From: Streptomyces stelliscabiei
Lineage (GTDB): Bacteria > Actinomycetota > Actinomycetes > Streptomycetales > Streptomycetaceae
NCBI RefSeq assembly: GCF_014873495.1
Contig: NZ_JADBGF010000001.1
Span: 4,712,001 to 4,776,000, forward strand
DNA length: 64,000 nucleotides
Direction of reading: 5' to 3'
A program made the translations under genes and the position numbers. This document shows positions 25,850 to 34,669 of the stretch, one piece after another. The notes under the pieces were generated by a model. The model saw nothing but the letters and a program-made list of their open reading frames with translations, searched no databases and was not told the origin of the DNA. Within the stretch, counting starts at the first letter, position 1; every line of letters begins with the position of its first letter.

Positions 25850-26527
25850 ATGGGACATGCGGGAATGGCAGCCGCCGCCGTCCGCTACCTGAGGGCGGGC
25901 CCGGCGGACGGAAGTGGCAGGGCGACGCACCCGGAACCGGTCCTCGAAGCGCTGCCGCGCCCCGAGCTGCGCTGCGTCGGCGAGAACGAACGCGCGCCGG
26001 TCGACCAGGCGGAGTTCCGCCGTGTCCTCGGCGCCTTCGCGACGGGCGTCACGGTGATCACCGCCCCGGCACCGGCGTCCCCACCGCCGCCGGGAGCCGA
26101 CGCCTCAGCCCCCGCCGGGCCCCCCACCGAACCCCCCGCCGGCTTCGCCTGCCAGTCGTTCTCGTCCCTCTCGCTCGATCCGCCGCTGGTGGCGTTCATG
26201 GTCGGCCGTACGTCGACGACCTGGCCCCGGATCGCCCGCGCGGGCGTCTTCTGCGTGAACGTACTCGGCGCGGACCAGGGCGAGTTGTGCCGGCGCTTCG
26301 CGGTGAGCGGGGCGGACAAGTTCGCCGGCGTCAGCCACACCCCGGCCCCCGCCACGGGCTCCCCCCGCCTCACCGGCGCCGCCGCCTGGATCGACTGCAC
26401 GGTGCACGCCGTCCACACCGGCGGCGACCACCTGATCGTGGTGGGCCGGGTGCGGGCACTGGACACGGCCGACGACACGATGCCGCTGCTGTTCCACCGG
26501 GGCCGCTTCGGCCGGCTCAGGACCTGA
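25850..26527 (+). CDS. Flavin reductase (HsaB/HpaC-like split barrel)
   Basis: A 225-residue protein. The FMN-binding fold starts at VDQAEFRRVLGAFATGVTVI, continues FACQSFSSLSLDPPLVAFMV and VFCVNVLGADQGELCRRFAV, and ends HLIVVGRVRAL. These enzymes supply reduced flavin to two-component monooxygenases such as HsaA; no such monooxygenase is adjacent. A Pro/Ala insert (SPPPPGADASAPAG) interrupts the fold near residues 80-100. Three starts are close together (GTG 25847, ATG 25850, ATG 25865). The single operator just upstream places it in the regulon. Confidence 0.84.
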   Translation: MGHAGMAAAAVRYLRAGPADGSGRATHPEPVLEALPRPELRCVGENERAPVDQAEFRRVLGAFATGVTVITAPAPASPPPPGADASAPAGPPTEPPAGFACQSFSSLSLDPPLVAFMVGRTSTTWPRIARAGVFCVNVLGADQGELCRRFAVSGADKFAGVSHTPAPATGSPRLTGAAAWIDCTVHAVHTGGDHLIVVGRVRALDTADDTMPLLFHRGRFGRLRT

Positions 26528-26565
26528 CGGCGGCCCCCCGGCTCAGGACCTGACGGCGGGCCCCC
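26514..26565. repeat. Direct duplication of about 26 bp
   Basis: GGCTCAGGACCTGACGGCGG with a following C-run occurs twice in tandem. The first copy contains the last codons and stop of the flavin reductase gene; the second is between the convergent genes. A recent local duplication. Confidence 0.75.
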
Positions 26566-26576
26566 GACTCACCGAC

Positions 26577-27917
26577 TCAGGTGACCGCCAGCCCCACCCG
26601 CCCCACCGGCCGCCTCCGTATCACCAACGCCATCAGGGCGGCCGCCGCGCACAGCGCGCCCGAGGCGTACCAGACGACGTCGTAGGAGCCGAAGGTGTCG
26701 CGGGCGAGGCCGCCGAGGAAGGCGACGAGGGCGGCGCCGAGCTGGTGGGAGGCGAGGACCCAGCCGAAGACGATGGCGCTGTCGGCACCGTAGTGCTCGC
26801 GGCACAGGGCCATGGTCGGCGGGACGGTGGCGACCCAGTCGAGGCCGTAGAAGACGATGAAGAAGATCATCGGGAGGTGCACGGCGGGCGCCAGCAGGAT
26901 GGGGAGGAACAGGAGCGAGATACCGCGGAAGGCGTAGTACACCGCCAGCAGCCGCCGCGAGTCGAAGCGGTCCGTGAACCAGCCCGAGGCGATCGTGCCG
27001 AGGACGTCGAAGACCCCGATGACGGCCAGCAGGGAGGCCGCCGCCGTGACGGGCATGTGGGCGTCGTGGGCGGCGGGGATGAAATGGGTCTGGACGAGAC
27101 CGTTGGTGGAGGCGCCGCAGATCGCGAACGTGCCGGCGAGCAGCCAGAACGGCCCCGTCCGCACGGCCGAGAGGAGCACGCGCACCGCCCGCCGCGCCGC
27201 CCCCGGCACCGGCCCCGGCTTCGCTACGAACTCCTCGGCGCCGTAGGGCTTCAGCCCCACGTCCGCCGGGTGGTCCCGCAGCAGCAGCCATACGAAGGGG
27301 ACGACGGCCAGGGCGGCGAGCGCGACCGTGACGGAGGCGGGCCGCCAGCCGCGCTCGGAGACGATCCACGACAGCAGGGGCAGGAAGATCAGCTGGCCGG
27401 ACGCGGAGGCGGCGGTCAGGATGCCCGAGACCAGACCCCGCCGTTCGGTGAACCAGCGGTCGGTGACGGTCGCCGCGAAGGCCAGCGCCATCGAACCCGA
27501 GCCGAGCCCCACGAGCAGGCCCCAGCAGAGCATCAGCTGCCAGGCCGAGGTCATCCACACCGTCGTACCGGCCCCGAGCGCGATCACCGTCAGGGCGACC
27601 GCGACGACCCGGCGGATGCCGAAGCGGTCCATCAGCGCGGCGGCGAAGGGGGCCGTCAGACCGTACAGGGCCAGGTTGATCGAGACCGCCGAGGCGATCG
27701 TGCCCCGTGACCAGTCGAACTCCCGGTGCAACGGATCGATCAGCAGACCCGGCAGCGACCGGAAGGCCGCCGCCCCGATGATCGTCACGAAGGTGACGGC
27801 GGCGACGAACCAGGCACGGTGGACACGGACGCGGCCGGGACGGCGGCCGGAACGGGCGGGCCGGGGGGCGGCGGAATCGCGTTGGACGGCTCTGTCGTCG
27901 TCGGCTGTCTGAGGCAT
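26577..27917 (-). CDS. MFS transporter (monocarboxylate/oxalate type)
   Basis: A 446-residue permease with twelve hydrophobic segments, beginning AWFVAAVTFVTIIGAAAFRS. The loop 2-3 motif appears as AALMDRFGIRRVV and the second-half equivalent as GWFTDRFDSRRLL. Helix 4-5 has the GSGSMALAFAATVTDRWF pattern of monocarboxylate-porter-like MFS proteins. The hydrophilic N-terminus (1-33) is basic. It is divergent from a GlxA-type regulator that may control it. Substrate unknown; transport of an organic acid is plausible. Confidence 0.87.
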   Translation of the reverse strand: MPQTADDDRAVQRDSAAPRPARSGRRPGRVRVHRAWFVAAVTFVTIIGAAAFRSLPGLLIDPLHREFDWSRGTIASAVSINLALYGLTAPFAAALMDRFGIRRVVAVALTVIALGAGTTVWMTSAWQLMLCWGLLVGLGSGSMALAFAATVTDRWFTERRGLVSGILTAASASGQLIFLPLLSWIVSERGWRPASVTVALAALAVVPFVWLLLRDHPADVGLKPYGAEEFVAKPGPVPGAARRAVRVLLSAVRTGPFWLLAGTFAICGASTNGLVQTHFIPAAHDAHMPVTAAASLLAVIGVFDVLGTIASGWFTDRFDSRRLLAVYYAFRGISLLFLPILLAPAVHLPMIFFIVFYGLDWVATVPPTMALCREHYGADSAIVFGWVLASHQLGAALVAFLGGLARDTFGSYDVVWYASGALCAAAALMALVIRRRPVGRVGLAVT

Positions 27918-27987
27918 GCCTCAAGCGTCGGACCTGCGGCCCTTCCGAACGAGCGGCCCGAGGGACAGCATCCGATAGGATCGGGCC

Positions 27988-29097
27988 ATGACCGTCGAGC
28001 CCGCCACCGGGGCCGCCGCCATCGGACCGGCCACCGACACCGGAGCCCCCGCCCCTGCCCCGACCCGCCACCGCGTCGTCGTCCTCGCGCTCGACGGGCT
28101 GCTCCCCTTCGAGCTGGGCATCCCGCAGCGCATCTTCGGCATGGCGCGGGACGCGGCGGGGCGGCGGCTGTACGAGGTCCTCACGTGCTCGGTCCGGCCG
28201 CCCGGACCGGTGGAGACGGACGCCGACTTCGAGATCCTCGTCCCGAACGGCCCGGAGACCCTCGCCACCGCCGACACGGTCGTCGTCCCGGCCTCGTTCG
28301 AGCTGGGCCCGGTCCACGAACAGGGCGTCCTCACCCCCGAACTGGCCACCGCTCTCGCCCATGTCCGCCCGGGCACCCGGATGATCTCCATCTGCATCGG
28401 CGGCTACGTCCTGGCCGCCGCGGGCTACCTCGACGGCCGCCCGGCGACCACGCACTGGCTCCACGCCGAGCACTTCCAGCGACTGTTCCCGAAGGTCCGG
28501 GTCGACGCGGACGTCCTCTTCGTCGACGACGGCGACGTCCTCACCTCGGCGGGCGTCGCGGCCGGCGTCGACCTGTGCCTGCATCTCGTACGACGCGACC
28601 ACGGCACCGGCGTCGCCAACGAAGTGGCCCGGCGCATGGTCGTACCCCCGCACCGGGACGGCGGCCAGGCCCAGTACATCCAACGGCCGCTGCCCGAGCC
28701 TCGGTCGGCGACGACCACCGCCGCCCGCGCCTGGGCCCTGGGGCGCCTGCACGAACCGATCCAGCTCCGCGACATGGCCGCGCAGGAGTCCATGTCCGTG
28801 CGCACCTTCACCCGCCGCTTCCGCGAGGAGGTCGGTGTCAGCCCCGGTCAGTGGCTGACCCGGCAACGCGTCGAACGGGCCCGCCACCTCCTGGAGTCCA
28901 CCGGACTCTCCGTCGACCAGGTCGCCCACGACGCGGGCTTCGGCACGGCCCAGTCGATGCGGCAGCATCTGCAGGGCGCGCTGGGGGTGACCCCGACGGC
29001 GTACCGGCGGACCTTCAAGGCGGAAGGGGCGGCGACACGTACGGCGGGGGCCGGCCGCGCGGAGCGGACCGGGCAGGAGCCCAGCCCGGTGGCCTAG
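27988..29097 (+). CDS. GlxA-type AraC-family regulator with DJ-1/PfpI domain
   Basis: A 369-residue two-domain regulator. Residues about 27-200 form a DJ-1/PfpI amidotransferase-like domain with Cys136 in ISICIGGYVLAAAG. The C-terminal AraC HTH covers about residues 245-345 (MAAQESMSVRTFTRRFREEV; LSVDQVAHDAGFGTAQSMRQ). It is divergent from the MFS gene with a 70-bp gap, so local control is likely. Its stop codon interlocks with that of the convergent alcohol dehydrogenase gene in the same CTAG. Confidence 0.9.
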   Translation: MTVEPATGAAAIGPATDTGAPAPAPTRHRVVVLALDGLLPFELGIPQRIFGMARDAAGRRLYEVLTCSVRPPGPVETDADFEILVPNGPETLATADTVVVPASFELGPVHEQGVLTPELATALAHVRPGTRMISICIGGYVLAAAGYLDGRPATTHWLHAEHFQRLFPKVRVDADVLFVDDGDVLTSAGVAAGVDLCLHLVRRDHGTGVANEVARRMVVPPHRDGGQAQYIQRPLPEPRSATTTAARAWALGRLHEPIQLRDMAAQESMSVRTFTRRFREEVGVSPGQWLTRQRVERARHLLESTGLSVDQVAHDAGFGTAQSMRQHLQGALGVTPTAYRRTFKAEGAATRTAGAGRAERTGQEPSPVA

Positions 29098-30143
29098 AAG
29101 GTGAGCACCGCCCTCGCCACCCGCCCCTCCCCCGCGTCCTGCGCCGCCTTCGCGAAGTCCTCCACCGGGTAGGTGGCCGTGACCAGCTCGTCCAGGAGCA
29201 GCCGGCCCTCCCGGTAGAGGTCGGCGTAGAGCGCGATGTCGCGTTGCGGGCGGGACGAGCCGTACCGGCAGCCCAGGATCGACTTGTCCAGGTAGAGGGA
29301 GGAGACGAGGAAGGACGCCTCGGCGGTCGCGGGCGGCACACCGAGCAGGACGGCCTGGCCGTGCCGGTCCAGCAGGTCGATCGCCTGGCGGACGAGTGCG
29401 ACGCGGCCGACGCACTCGAAGGCGTGGTCGGCGCCCGTGGGCAGGATGTCCCGTACGCCGGCCACGGACGTCAGGAAGTGTGTGGCCCCGAACAGCCGCG
29501 CCACCGCCTCCTTGTCCGGGTTGGCGTCCACGGCGACGATCCGCGTCGCCCCCGCGATCCGCGCGCCCTGTACGACGTTGAGCCCGATCCCGCCGGCCCC
29601 GATCACGACGACGGTGTCCCCGCGGTCGACGCGCGCCCGGTTGAGCACCGCGCCGACGCCGGTCAGCACCCCGCACCCGATCAGCGCGGCGGAGGTCAGC
29701 GGAATGTCGTCCGGTATCCGTACCGCCTGGACGGCCTTGACCACCGTCCTCTCCGCGAAGGCGGAGTTCGCGGCGAACTGGAACACCTCCCGCCCGCCGC
29801 GCGAGAACGGCCGCGTGGGACGTCCGATCGCCCTGCGGCACATGGTCGGCCGCCCCCGGTCGCAGTCGGCGCAGGCCCCGCAGTTGGCGAGGGTGGACAG
29901 GGCCACGTGGTCCCCGGGCCGGACGTGCCGGACCCCCGCCCCCACCGCCTCGACGACGCCCGCCCCCTCGTGTCCCAGCACCACCGGCACCGGGAACGGA
30001 ATCGTCCCGTCCACCACCGACAGGTCGCTGTGGCAGAGCCCGGCGGCCGAGACGGCCACCAGCACCTCACCGGGACCCGGCTCCCGCACGACCAGATCGT
30101 CGACGACCTCGGCCCGCTTCCCGTCGAACACCACTCCGCGCAT
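29094..30143 (-). CDS. Zinc-dependent alcohol dehydrogenase (MDR family)
   Basis: A 349-residue medium-chain dehydrogenase. Catalytic zinc ligands are in GLCHSD and GHEGAGVVE, the structural zinc Cys set is CGACADCDRGRPTMC, and the NAD site is VVVIGAGGIGLNVVQGARIA followed by AVDANPDKE. I chose the ATG of MRGVVFDGK because GAGGGG precedes it; the upstream stop of the acyl-CoA dehydrogenase overlaps this ribosome site. It likely oxidises an alcohol intermediate to an aldehyde or ketone in the operon 32494 to 29094. Confidence 0.9.
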   Translation of the reverse strand: MRGVVFDGKRAEVVDDLVVREPGPGEVLVAVSAAGLCHSDLSVVDGTIPFPVPVVLGHEGAGVVEAVGAGVRHVRPGDHVALSTLANCGACADCDRGRPTMCRRAIGRPTRPFSRGGREVFQFAANSAFAERTVVKAVQAVRIPDDIPLTSAALIGCGVLTGVGAVLNRARVDRGDTVVVIGAGGIGLNVVQGARIAGATRIVAVDANPDKEAVARLFGATHFLTSVAGVRDILPTGADHAFECVGRVALVRQAIDLLDRHGQAVLLGVPPATAEASFLVSSLYLDKSILGCRYGSSRPQRDIALYADLYREGRLLLDELVTATYPVEDFAKAAQDAGEGRVARAVLTF

Positions 30144-30148
30144 GGCCC

Positions 30149-31315
30149 TCACCCCTCAGCTCGGCCTCTCGGCTCCCTCGGCAGACCGAGCACCCGCTCG
30201 GCGATGATCGTGCGCTGCACCTCGTCGGAACCGCCGTAGACGGTGTCGGCCCGGCTGAACAGGAACAGGTACTGGAAGGGGTCCAGCGCGTACGGCTCCG
30301 GCGCCGACCACTCCCGTGGCCCCAGCACCGCCCCCGCGCCCCGCACCTCCATGGCCAGCTCACCGAGCCGCCGGTGCCACCGCCCCCACAACAGCTTGGC
30401 CACGCTCGGCGCACCCGGCTCGGCCCCGCCCTCCGCCCCGCCGAGCGTCCGCAGGGCGTTCCACCGCATCGCCTTCAACTCGGCCCACTGCCCCACGAGT
30501 CGGTCGCGTACGACGGGATCGTCCGCCGCCCCGCTCGCCACGGCGGCCCGTACGACGTCCCCCAACTCCCGCTCGAAGCCGATCTGCTGGGCGAGGGTCG
30601 ACACCCCCCGCTCGAAGCCGAGCAGCCCCATGGCCACCCGCCAGCCGTTCCCCTCGCCCCCGACGACGTGCTCCGCGCGGGCGTGCGCCCCGTCGAAGAA
30701 GACCTCGTTGAACTCGCTCGTCCCGGTCATCTGCCGGATGGGCCGCACCTCGACCCGGCCCGGCTGGTCCATCGGCACGAGCACCAACGACAGCCCGTGG
30801 TGGCGTACGGAGCCCGGCTCGGTACGGGCCAGCACGAAGCACCAGTCGGCCTCGTGGGCGAGCGAGGTCCAGATCTTCTGTCCGGTGATCCGGTACGACC
30901 CGTCGTCCGCCCGCTCCGCCCTGGTCCGCACCCCTGCGAGGTCGGACCCGGCGCCGGGCTCGCTGTATCCCTGGCACCAGAGTTCGTCGCCGCGCGCGAT
31001 CGGCGGCAGGAACCGCCGCTTCTGCTCCTCGCTCCCGAACGCGATCAGCGTCGGCGCGAGCAGCTTCTCCCCGATGTGCCCGGAGCGGGCGGGTACGTCG
31101 GCCCGCGCGTACTCCTCGGCCCACACCACCTGCCGGACCAGCGTGGCCGTCCGGTTCCCGTACCCGCCCTCGCTCCATCCGAGCCCGATCCACCCGGCGG
31201 CCCCGAGCGTCCGCTCCCAGTCCCGCCGGTCCTCGCCCACTCCGGCGTGCGCCCCCAGCCAGTCCCGCACCTCCGCCCGGAACGCCTCGTCCTCGTCACT
31301 GAACCCGAAGTCCAT
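30149..31315 (-). CDS. Acyl-CoA dehydrogenase, FERG-type catalytic subunit
   Basis: A 388-residue ACAD. Start is the ATG of MDFGFSDEDEAFRAEV with GGGAGGTGG upstream. Motifs: WCQGYSEPGAGSDLAGVRTR (FAD/substrate), ITGQKIWTSLAHEADWCFVL, and MGLLGFERGVSTLAQQIG. The Glu of FERG is at the isovaleryl-CoA-dehydrogenase base position. The C-terminal MCAD position reads VYGGSDEVQR with no Glu. This matches the catalytic chain of actinobacterial heteromeric steroid-type ACADs. It lies downstream of the SDR gene, separated by an intergenic repeat pair, and upstream of the alcohol dehydrogenase. Confidence 0.9.
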   Translation of the reverse strand: MDFGFSDEDEAFRAEVRDWLGAHAGVGEDRRDWERTLGAAGWIGLGWSEGGYGNRTATLVRQVVWAEEYARADVPARSGHIGEKLLAPTLIAFGSEEQKRRFLPPIARGDELWCQGYSEPGAGSDLAGVRTRAERADDGSYRITGQKIWTSLAHEADWCFVLARTEPGSVRHHGLSLVLVPMDQPGRVEVRPIRQMTGTSEFNEVFFDGAHARAEHVVGGEGNGWRVAMGLLGFERGVSTLAQQIGFERELGDVVRAAVASGAADDPVVRDRLVGQWAELKAMRWNALRTLGGAEGGAEPGAPSVAKLLWGRWHRRLGELAMEVRGAGAVLGPREWSAPEPYALDPFQYLFLFSRADTVYGGSDEVQRTIIAERVLGLPREPRGRAEG

Positions 31316-31390
31316 GCCACCTCCCGATGAACGCCGCGCGGATGGAGCAGCGTGCCTGCTTCGTCGGCGGGTGCCGGCGCGTGGGGCTTC

Positions 31391-31535
31391 TCGCGCAGTT
31401 CCCCGCGCCCCTGAACACCCAGGCCCTGTGCCCCTGAACACCCAGGCCCCGCGGGCCTGAAAAGCGACGCTCGGGCGGGGGAGAAACACGGGGCGCAGCC
31501 CCCGCCTCTCAGGGGCGCGGGGAACCGCGCGACCA
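31391..31535. repeat. Inverted pair of the streptomycete GGGGCGCGGGGAAC element
   Basis: A reversed copy at about 31391-31415 and a forward copy at 31509-31535 flank a GC-rich spacer containing short CACCCAGGCCC repeats. They separate the SDR and dehydrogenase genes inside one presumed operon. Paired, they could form a long hairpin affecting mRNA stability or read-through. Confidence 0.65.
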
Positions 31536-31582
31536 GCCCCCACCGGAGCCGCACCCGCCGACGAACCCCCGCCCCCACCCCC

Positions 31583-32494
31583 TCACGCGTTCGGCCGCTC
31601 CCCGGCCGCCGCGGCCCGGGCCATCCCCTCCACCCGCTCCAGCATCGGCATCGGATCCACCCCCAGCGCCCCCGGCAGGAACTCCGCGATCCTCTCCGGG
31701 GTCCAGCCCCCCTCCGCATACGCCGAGCGCAGCTCCCGCGGCTGCGCCCACACCGCGATCTTCGGCCCGGCGACCGTGTACACCTGCCCGGTGATCCGTT
31801 CCTCTCGGGCCCGGTCCGACAGCAGGTACACCACGAACGCGGCCACGTCCTCCGGCTCACCGATCTCGGTCAGCTCCATCGGCACCCCCGCGGACATCCG
31901 CGTACGCGCCACCGGCGCCACCGCGTTCGCGGTCACCCCGTAGCGGTGCAGGCCCAGCGCCGCGCTGCGCACCAGGGAGATGATCCCGCCCTTGGCCGCG
32001 CTGTAGTTGGCCTGCGAGACGGACCCCTGGTGGTTGCCGCTCGTGAACCCGATCAGGGTCCCGGCCCGCTGCTTGCGCATGACGGCGGACGCGGCCCGGA
32101 ACACGGTGAACGTGCCCTTCAGATGGGTGGCGATGACCGGATCCCATTCGTCCTCGGCCATGTTGAACAGCATCCGCTCGCGCAGGATCCCGGCGACACA
32201 GACGACCCCGTCGATCCGTCCGTACGCCTCGACCGCCGTGTCCACGAGCCGTTGTCCGCCGGCCATGGTGGAGATGTCGTCGGCGACGGCGACGGCCTCG
32301 CCCCCGGCCGCCTCGATCTCCTTGACGACGGTCTCGGCGACGGAGCTGGTGGGTTCGGAGCCGTCGACGGAGACGCCGTAGTCGTTGACGACGACGCGCG
32401 CGCCCTCGGCGGCGGCGCCGAGCGCGACCGCCCGGCCGATCCCCCGCCCCGCTCCGGTGACGGCGACGACCTTGCCTGCCAAGAAGTTTCCCAC
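31583..32494 (-). CDS. Short-chain dehydrogenase/reductase (FabG/HSD type)
   Basis: A 303-residue classical SDR. Cofactor site VTGAGRGIGRAVALG, VCVAGILRERM for the NAG-equivalent, active-site Ser/Tyr/Lys in FTSGNHQGSVSQANYSAAKG. The C-terminal extension of about 50 residues (SAYAEGGWTPERIAEFLPGA) resembles the SDRs of steroid side-chain or HSD17B4-like pathways. It should oxidise a 3-hydroxyacyl-CoA. First gene of the leftward operon, immediately downstream of the triple operator at 32522-32566. Confidence 0.9.
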   Translation of the reverse strand: MGNFLAGKVVAVTGAGRGIGRAVALGAAAEGARVVVNDYGVSVDGSEPTSSVAETVVKEIEAAGGEAVAVADDISTMAGGQRLVDTAVEAYGRIDGVVCVAGILRERMLFNMAEDEWDPVIATHLKGTFTVFRAASAVMRKQRAGTLIGFTSGNHQGSVSQANYSAAKGGIISLVRSAALGLHRYGVTANAVAPVARTRMSAGVPMELTEIGEPEDVAAFVVYLLSDRAREERITGQVYTVAGPKIAVWAQPRELRSAYAEGGWTPERIAEFLPGALGVDPMPMLERVEGMARAAAAGERPNA

Positions 32495-32521
32495 CCCGGC
32501 CCCTTCCCCTCATCCCGGTTA

Positions 32522-32566
32522 CTGATGGACCGTTACCTGACGGGCTATCACCTGACGTACCGTCAG
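32522..32566. promoter_or_regulatory. Three contiguous 15-bp regulon operators, divergent promoter
   Basis: Three operator units follow each other with no gap: CTGATGGACCGTTAC (32522-32536), CTGACGGGCTATCAC (32537-32551) and CTGACGTACCGTCAG (32552-32566). Only the third is a near-perfect palindrome; the other two keep the left half. They lie between the SDR gene (leftward) and the cyclase-family gene (rightward). Confidence 0.72.
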
Positions 32567-32629
32567 ATCTGCTCGTACGGCGATTCTACGGCCCGTCCGA
32601 CACACCCACACAAGCCCCGGGGAGGGCCG

Positions 32630-33562
32630 ATGTCATTGCCCGTGCAGTTCCACGACATCGCCAAGCGCGTGAACAACTGGGGACGTTGGGGGGCGGACGA
32701 CGAGATCGGCACCCTCAACCTGATCACCGACGAGGTCGTACGGGAGGCCGCCGCCTCGGTCCGCACCGGGCGCCGGGTGCCGCTCGCACTGCCCCTCCAG
32801 CAGGACGGCGTGCAGACGGGGATGATGCCGGGCCGGGTGAACCCGCTGCACGCGATGGTGCAGATCAACCAGGAGATCTTCGGTCCGGGCACGGTCGCGT
32901 GCAGCGACGACGCGGTGACCATGGGACTGCAGGCGGCGACGCACTGGGACGCGCTCACCCATGTCTCGCACTCGGGCCGGATCTACAACGGCCGCCCGGC
33001 GGACACCATCACCCCACACGGCGGCGCGGCCTTCGCCGGCATCGACAAGGCCCGGCACATCGTCTCGCGCGGCGTGCTCCTGGACATCCCGCGCGCCCTG
33101 GGCCGCGACGACGACCGGCTGCCCGGCGACCACGCGGTCACCCCCGAAGACCTGGACGCGGCCGAGGAGTTGGCGGGGACCCGGGTCCGCGCGGGGGACA
33201 TCGTCCTGGTCCGCACCGGGCAGATCCGGACCTACCTGGCCGGCGACAAGCACGGGTACGCGTTCCCCTCGCCGGGGCTCTCCGTGCGCACCCCGGAGTG
33301 GTTCCACGCGCGCGATGTCGCCGCCGTCGCCAACGACACCCTGACGTTCGAGATCTTCCCGCCGGAGATCGAGGACCTGTGGCTGCCGGTGCACGCGCTC
33401 CACCTGGTCGAGATGGGCATGCCGCAGGGGCAGAACTGGAATCTGGAAGAGTTGTCCACAGCCTGTGGACAACTTGGGCGGTACGACTTCCTGCTCTCGG
33501 CGATGCCCGAACCGTTCGTCGGCGCCACGGGCACGCCGGTGGCACCGATCGCCCTCCTGTAG
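32630..33562 (+). CDS. Cyclase-family (kynurenine-formamidase-like) metal hydrolase
   Basis: A 310-residue member of the Cyclase/KynB family. Start is the ATG with GGAGGG upstream. The metal-site motif is present as ATHWDALTHVSHSGRIYN, a variant of HxGTHxDxPxH. Other conserved parts are WGRWGADDEIGTLNLI and DIVLVRTGQ. Family members hydrolyse amides, esters or cyclic diketones. It is divergent from the SDR gene and shares the triple-operator region, so it probably acts on a ring-opened or lactone intermediate of the regulon pathway. Confidence 0.86.
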   Translation: MSLPVQFHDIAKRVNNWGRWGADDEIGTLNLITDEVVREAAASVRTGRRVPLALPLQQDGVQTGMMPGRVNPLHAMVQINQEIFGPGTVACSDDAVTMGLQAATHWDALTHVSHSGRIYNGRPADTITPHGGAAFAGIDKARHIVSRGVLLDIPRALGRDDDRLPGDHAVTPEDLDAAEELAGTRVRAGDIVLVRTGQIRTYLAGDKHGYAFPSPGLSVRTPEWFHARDVAAVANDTLTFEIFPPEIEDLWLPVHALHLVEMGMPQGQNWNLEELSTACGQLGRYDFLLSAMPEPFVGATGTPVAPIALL

Positions 33563-33565
33563 ACA

Positions 33566-33580
33566 CCCCGCACCACGGGG
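33566..33580 (+). terminator. Small hairpin after the cyclase-family gene
   Basis: CCCCG (33566-33570), loop CACCA, CGGGG (33576-33580), four bases after the stop codon. No T-run. Confidence 0.45.
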
Positions 33581-34078
33581 ACTTCGGACCATCGGGCCCC
33601 TGAGCCGGCTGGCGGCGCGGCGCTGTCCGCCCCGAGCACGGCACCGCGCGCCGCCATCCGGCCTCGGCGGGCCCGCTCCACCCCCGGATCCCTGCGCGAG
33701 CCGACGCCGAACGCGACCCACGCTCGTCGAGGACTTCCGTCACCGAAGCCCTCGTCGTCCCCTCGCGGCGAATCGCTGGACACAAGCGTGATCAAACGGA
33801 CAGGACACGTCAACACCCGTTCGGGGAGCAGGCACGCGAAACCGGCATCCTGGCGGTGCGTACGGAAGCACGACCCGGCGCACGGCCAGGCCGCCACCGA
33901 CCGACCACCCCGCGCCACGCACGCACGCGCAGGCGCGTGCGGCGCACCTACGGGCGACCGCGCGCACCTGACGCCCCGACGGGAGGCAGGCCCACCGAGC
34001 GGCGGCAGGGGGTACACCGTCGTCCGTCGCGCCGTTCACCGCACACCGCGCCCCACACCCCGCACAGGACAGCGCCGG
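33581..34078. other. Intergenic region, about 500 bp, no gene seen
   Basis: Lies between two convergent genes. Several open frames cross it but all are Arg/Pro/Gly-rich and lack recognisable family features or ribosome sites. Composition is slightly less biased than in neighbouring genes, as expected for non-coding DNA. Confidence 0.45.
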
Positions 34079-34669
34079 CTAGACCGCCTCGTAGGCCATC
34101 CCGTCGTACGCCATCCCCTCGCACACCAGGCTCTCCCGGGCGACCGCGGCGACCCCGGTCACCGCGCTGCACGCCGGATAGACCGCCGGCGCCACGACGC
34201 CGCCGCCCGCTCCCGGCGCACCACCCGACGCCCCCGAGGCACCCCTCGCCCCGGCGACCCCCGGCACCACCCGGTCCAGCTCGCACCAGATGCGCTTGCC
34301 GACGCCCTCGTAGGACCAGCCCCAGCGGTCCGCGAGGACCTCGACCAGGGCGAGACCCCGCCCGCCCGTCTCGTCACCGTCGGCGCATCGCGGGGCCGGC
34401 GGACACGCGCTGGTGTCGGCGACCTCCAGGCGGACCTTGCCGACCGCACCGTCGCGCAGGGCGGACAGCAGCAGCCGCAGCACGGCCGGACGGCCGGTGT
34501 GGACCACCGCGTTGGTGACCAGCTCGGAGACGAGGAGGATCAGCGTCTCGGCGAGCGGCTCGTCGTCCCCTATCCCGGACCCGGCGAGCCGTGAACGGGC
34601 CCATCTCCGTGCGCGACCCACCTCTGCGGGGTCGGGCCGGATCTCCAGCTGCACTTGAAGCACCTGCAC
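34079..34669 (-). CDS. ATP-binding anti-sigma-factor-like protein (HATPase_c_2)
   Basis: A 196-residue GHKL ATPase-fold protein of the RsbW/SpoIIAB class common in Streptomyces. N box LLVSELVTNAVVHTGRP, G1-like VADTSACPP, G2 GGRGLALVEVLADRWG and the family ending GKRIWCELD. A Gly/Ala-rich C-terminal tail with MAYDGMAYEAV is variable. Such proteins phosphorylate STAS antagonists and bind sigma factors; a STAS protein is encoded at 40994 but is not adjacent. Confidence 0.85.
   Translation of the reverse strand: MQVLQVQLEIRPDPAEVGRARRWARSRLAGSGIGDDEPLAETLILLVSELVTNAVVHTGRPAVLRLLLSALRDGAVGKVRLEVADTSACPPAPRCADGDETGGRGLALVEVLADRWGWSYEGVGKRIWCELDRVVPGVAGARGASGASGGAPGAGGGVVAPAVYPACSAVTGVAAVARESLVCEGMAYDGMAYEAV

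Noticed and set aside
26526..26565. Two CTGACGGCGG half-sites near the end of the flavin reductase gene
   Set aside because: They are copies of one local duplication, have no right half, and lie at a gene end rather than a promoter.
33788..34594. A 268-codon plus-strand frame in the gap after the cyclase-family gene
   Set aside because: Arg/His/Pro-rich, no family features, and overlaps the anti-sigma-like ATPase gene on the other strand.
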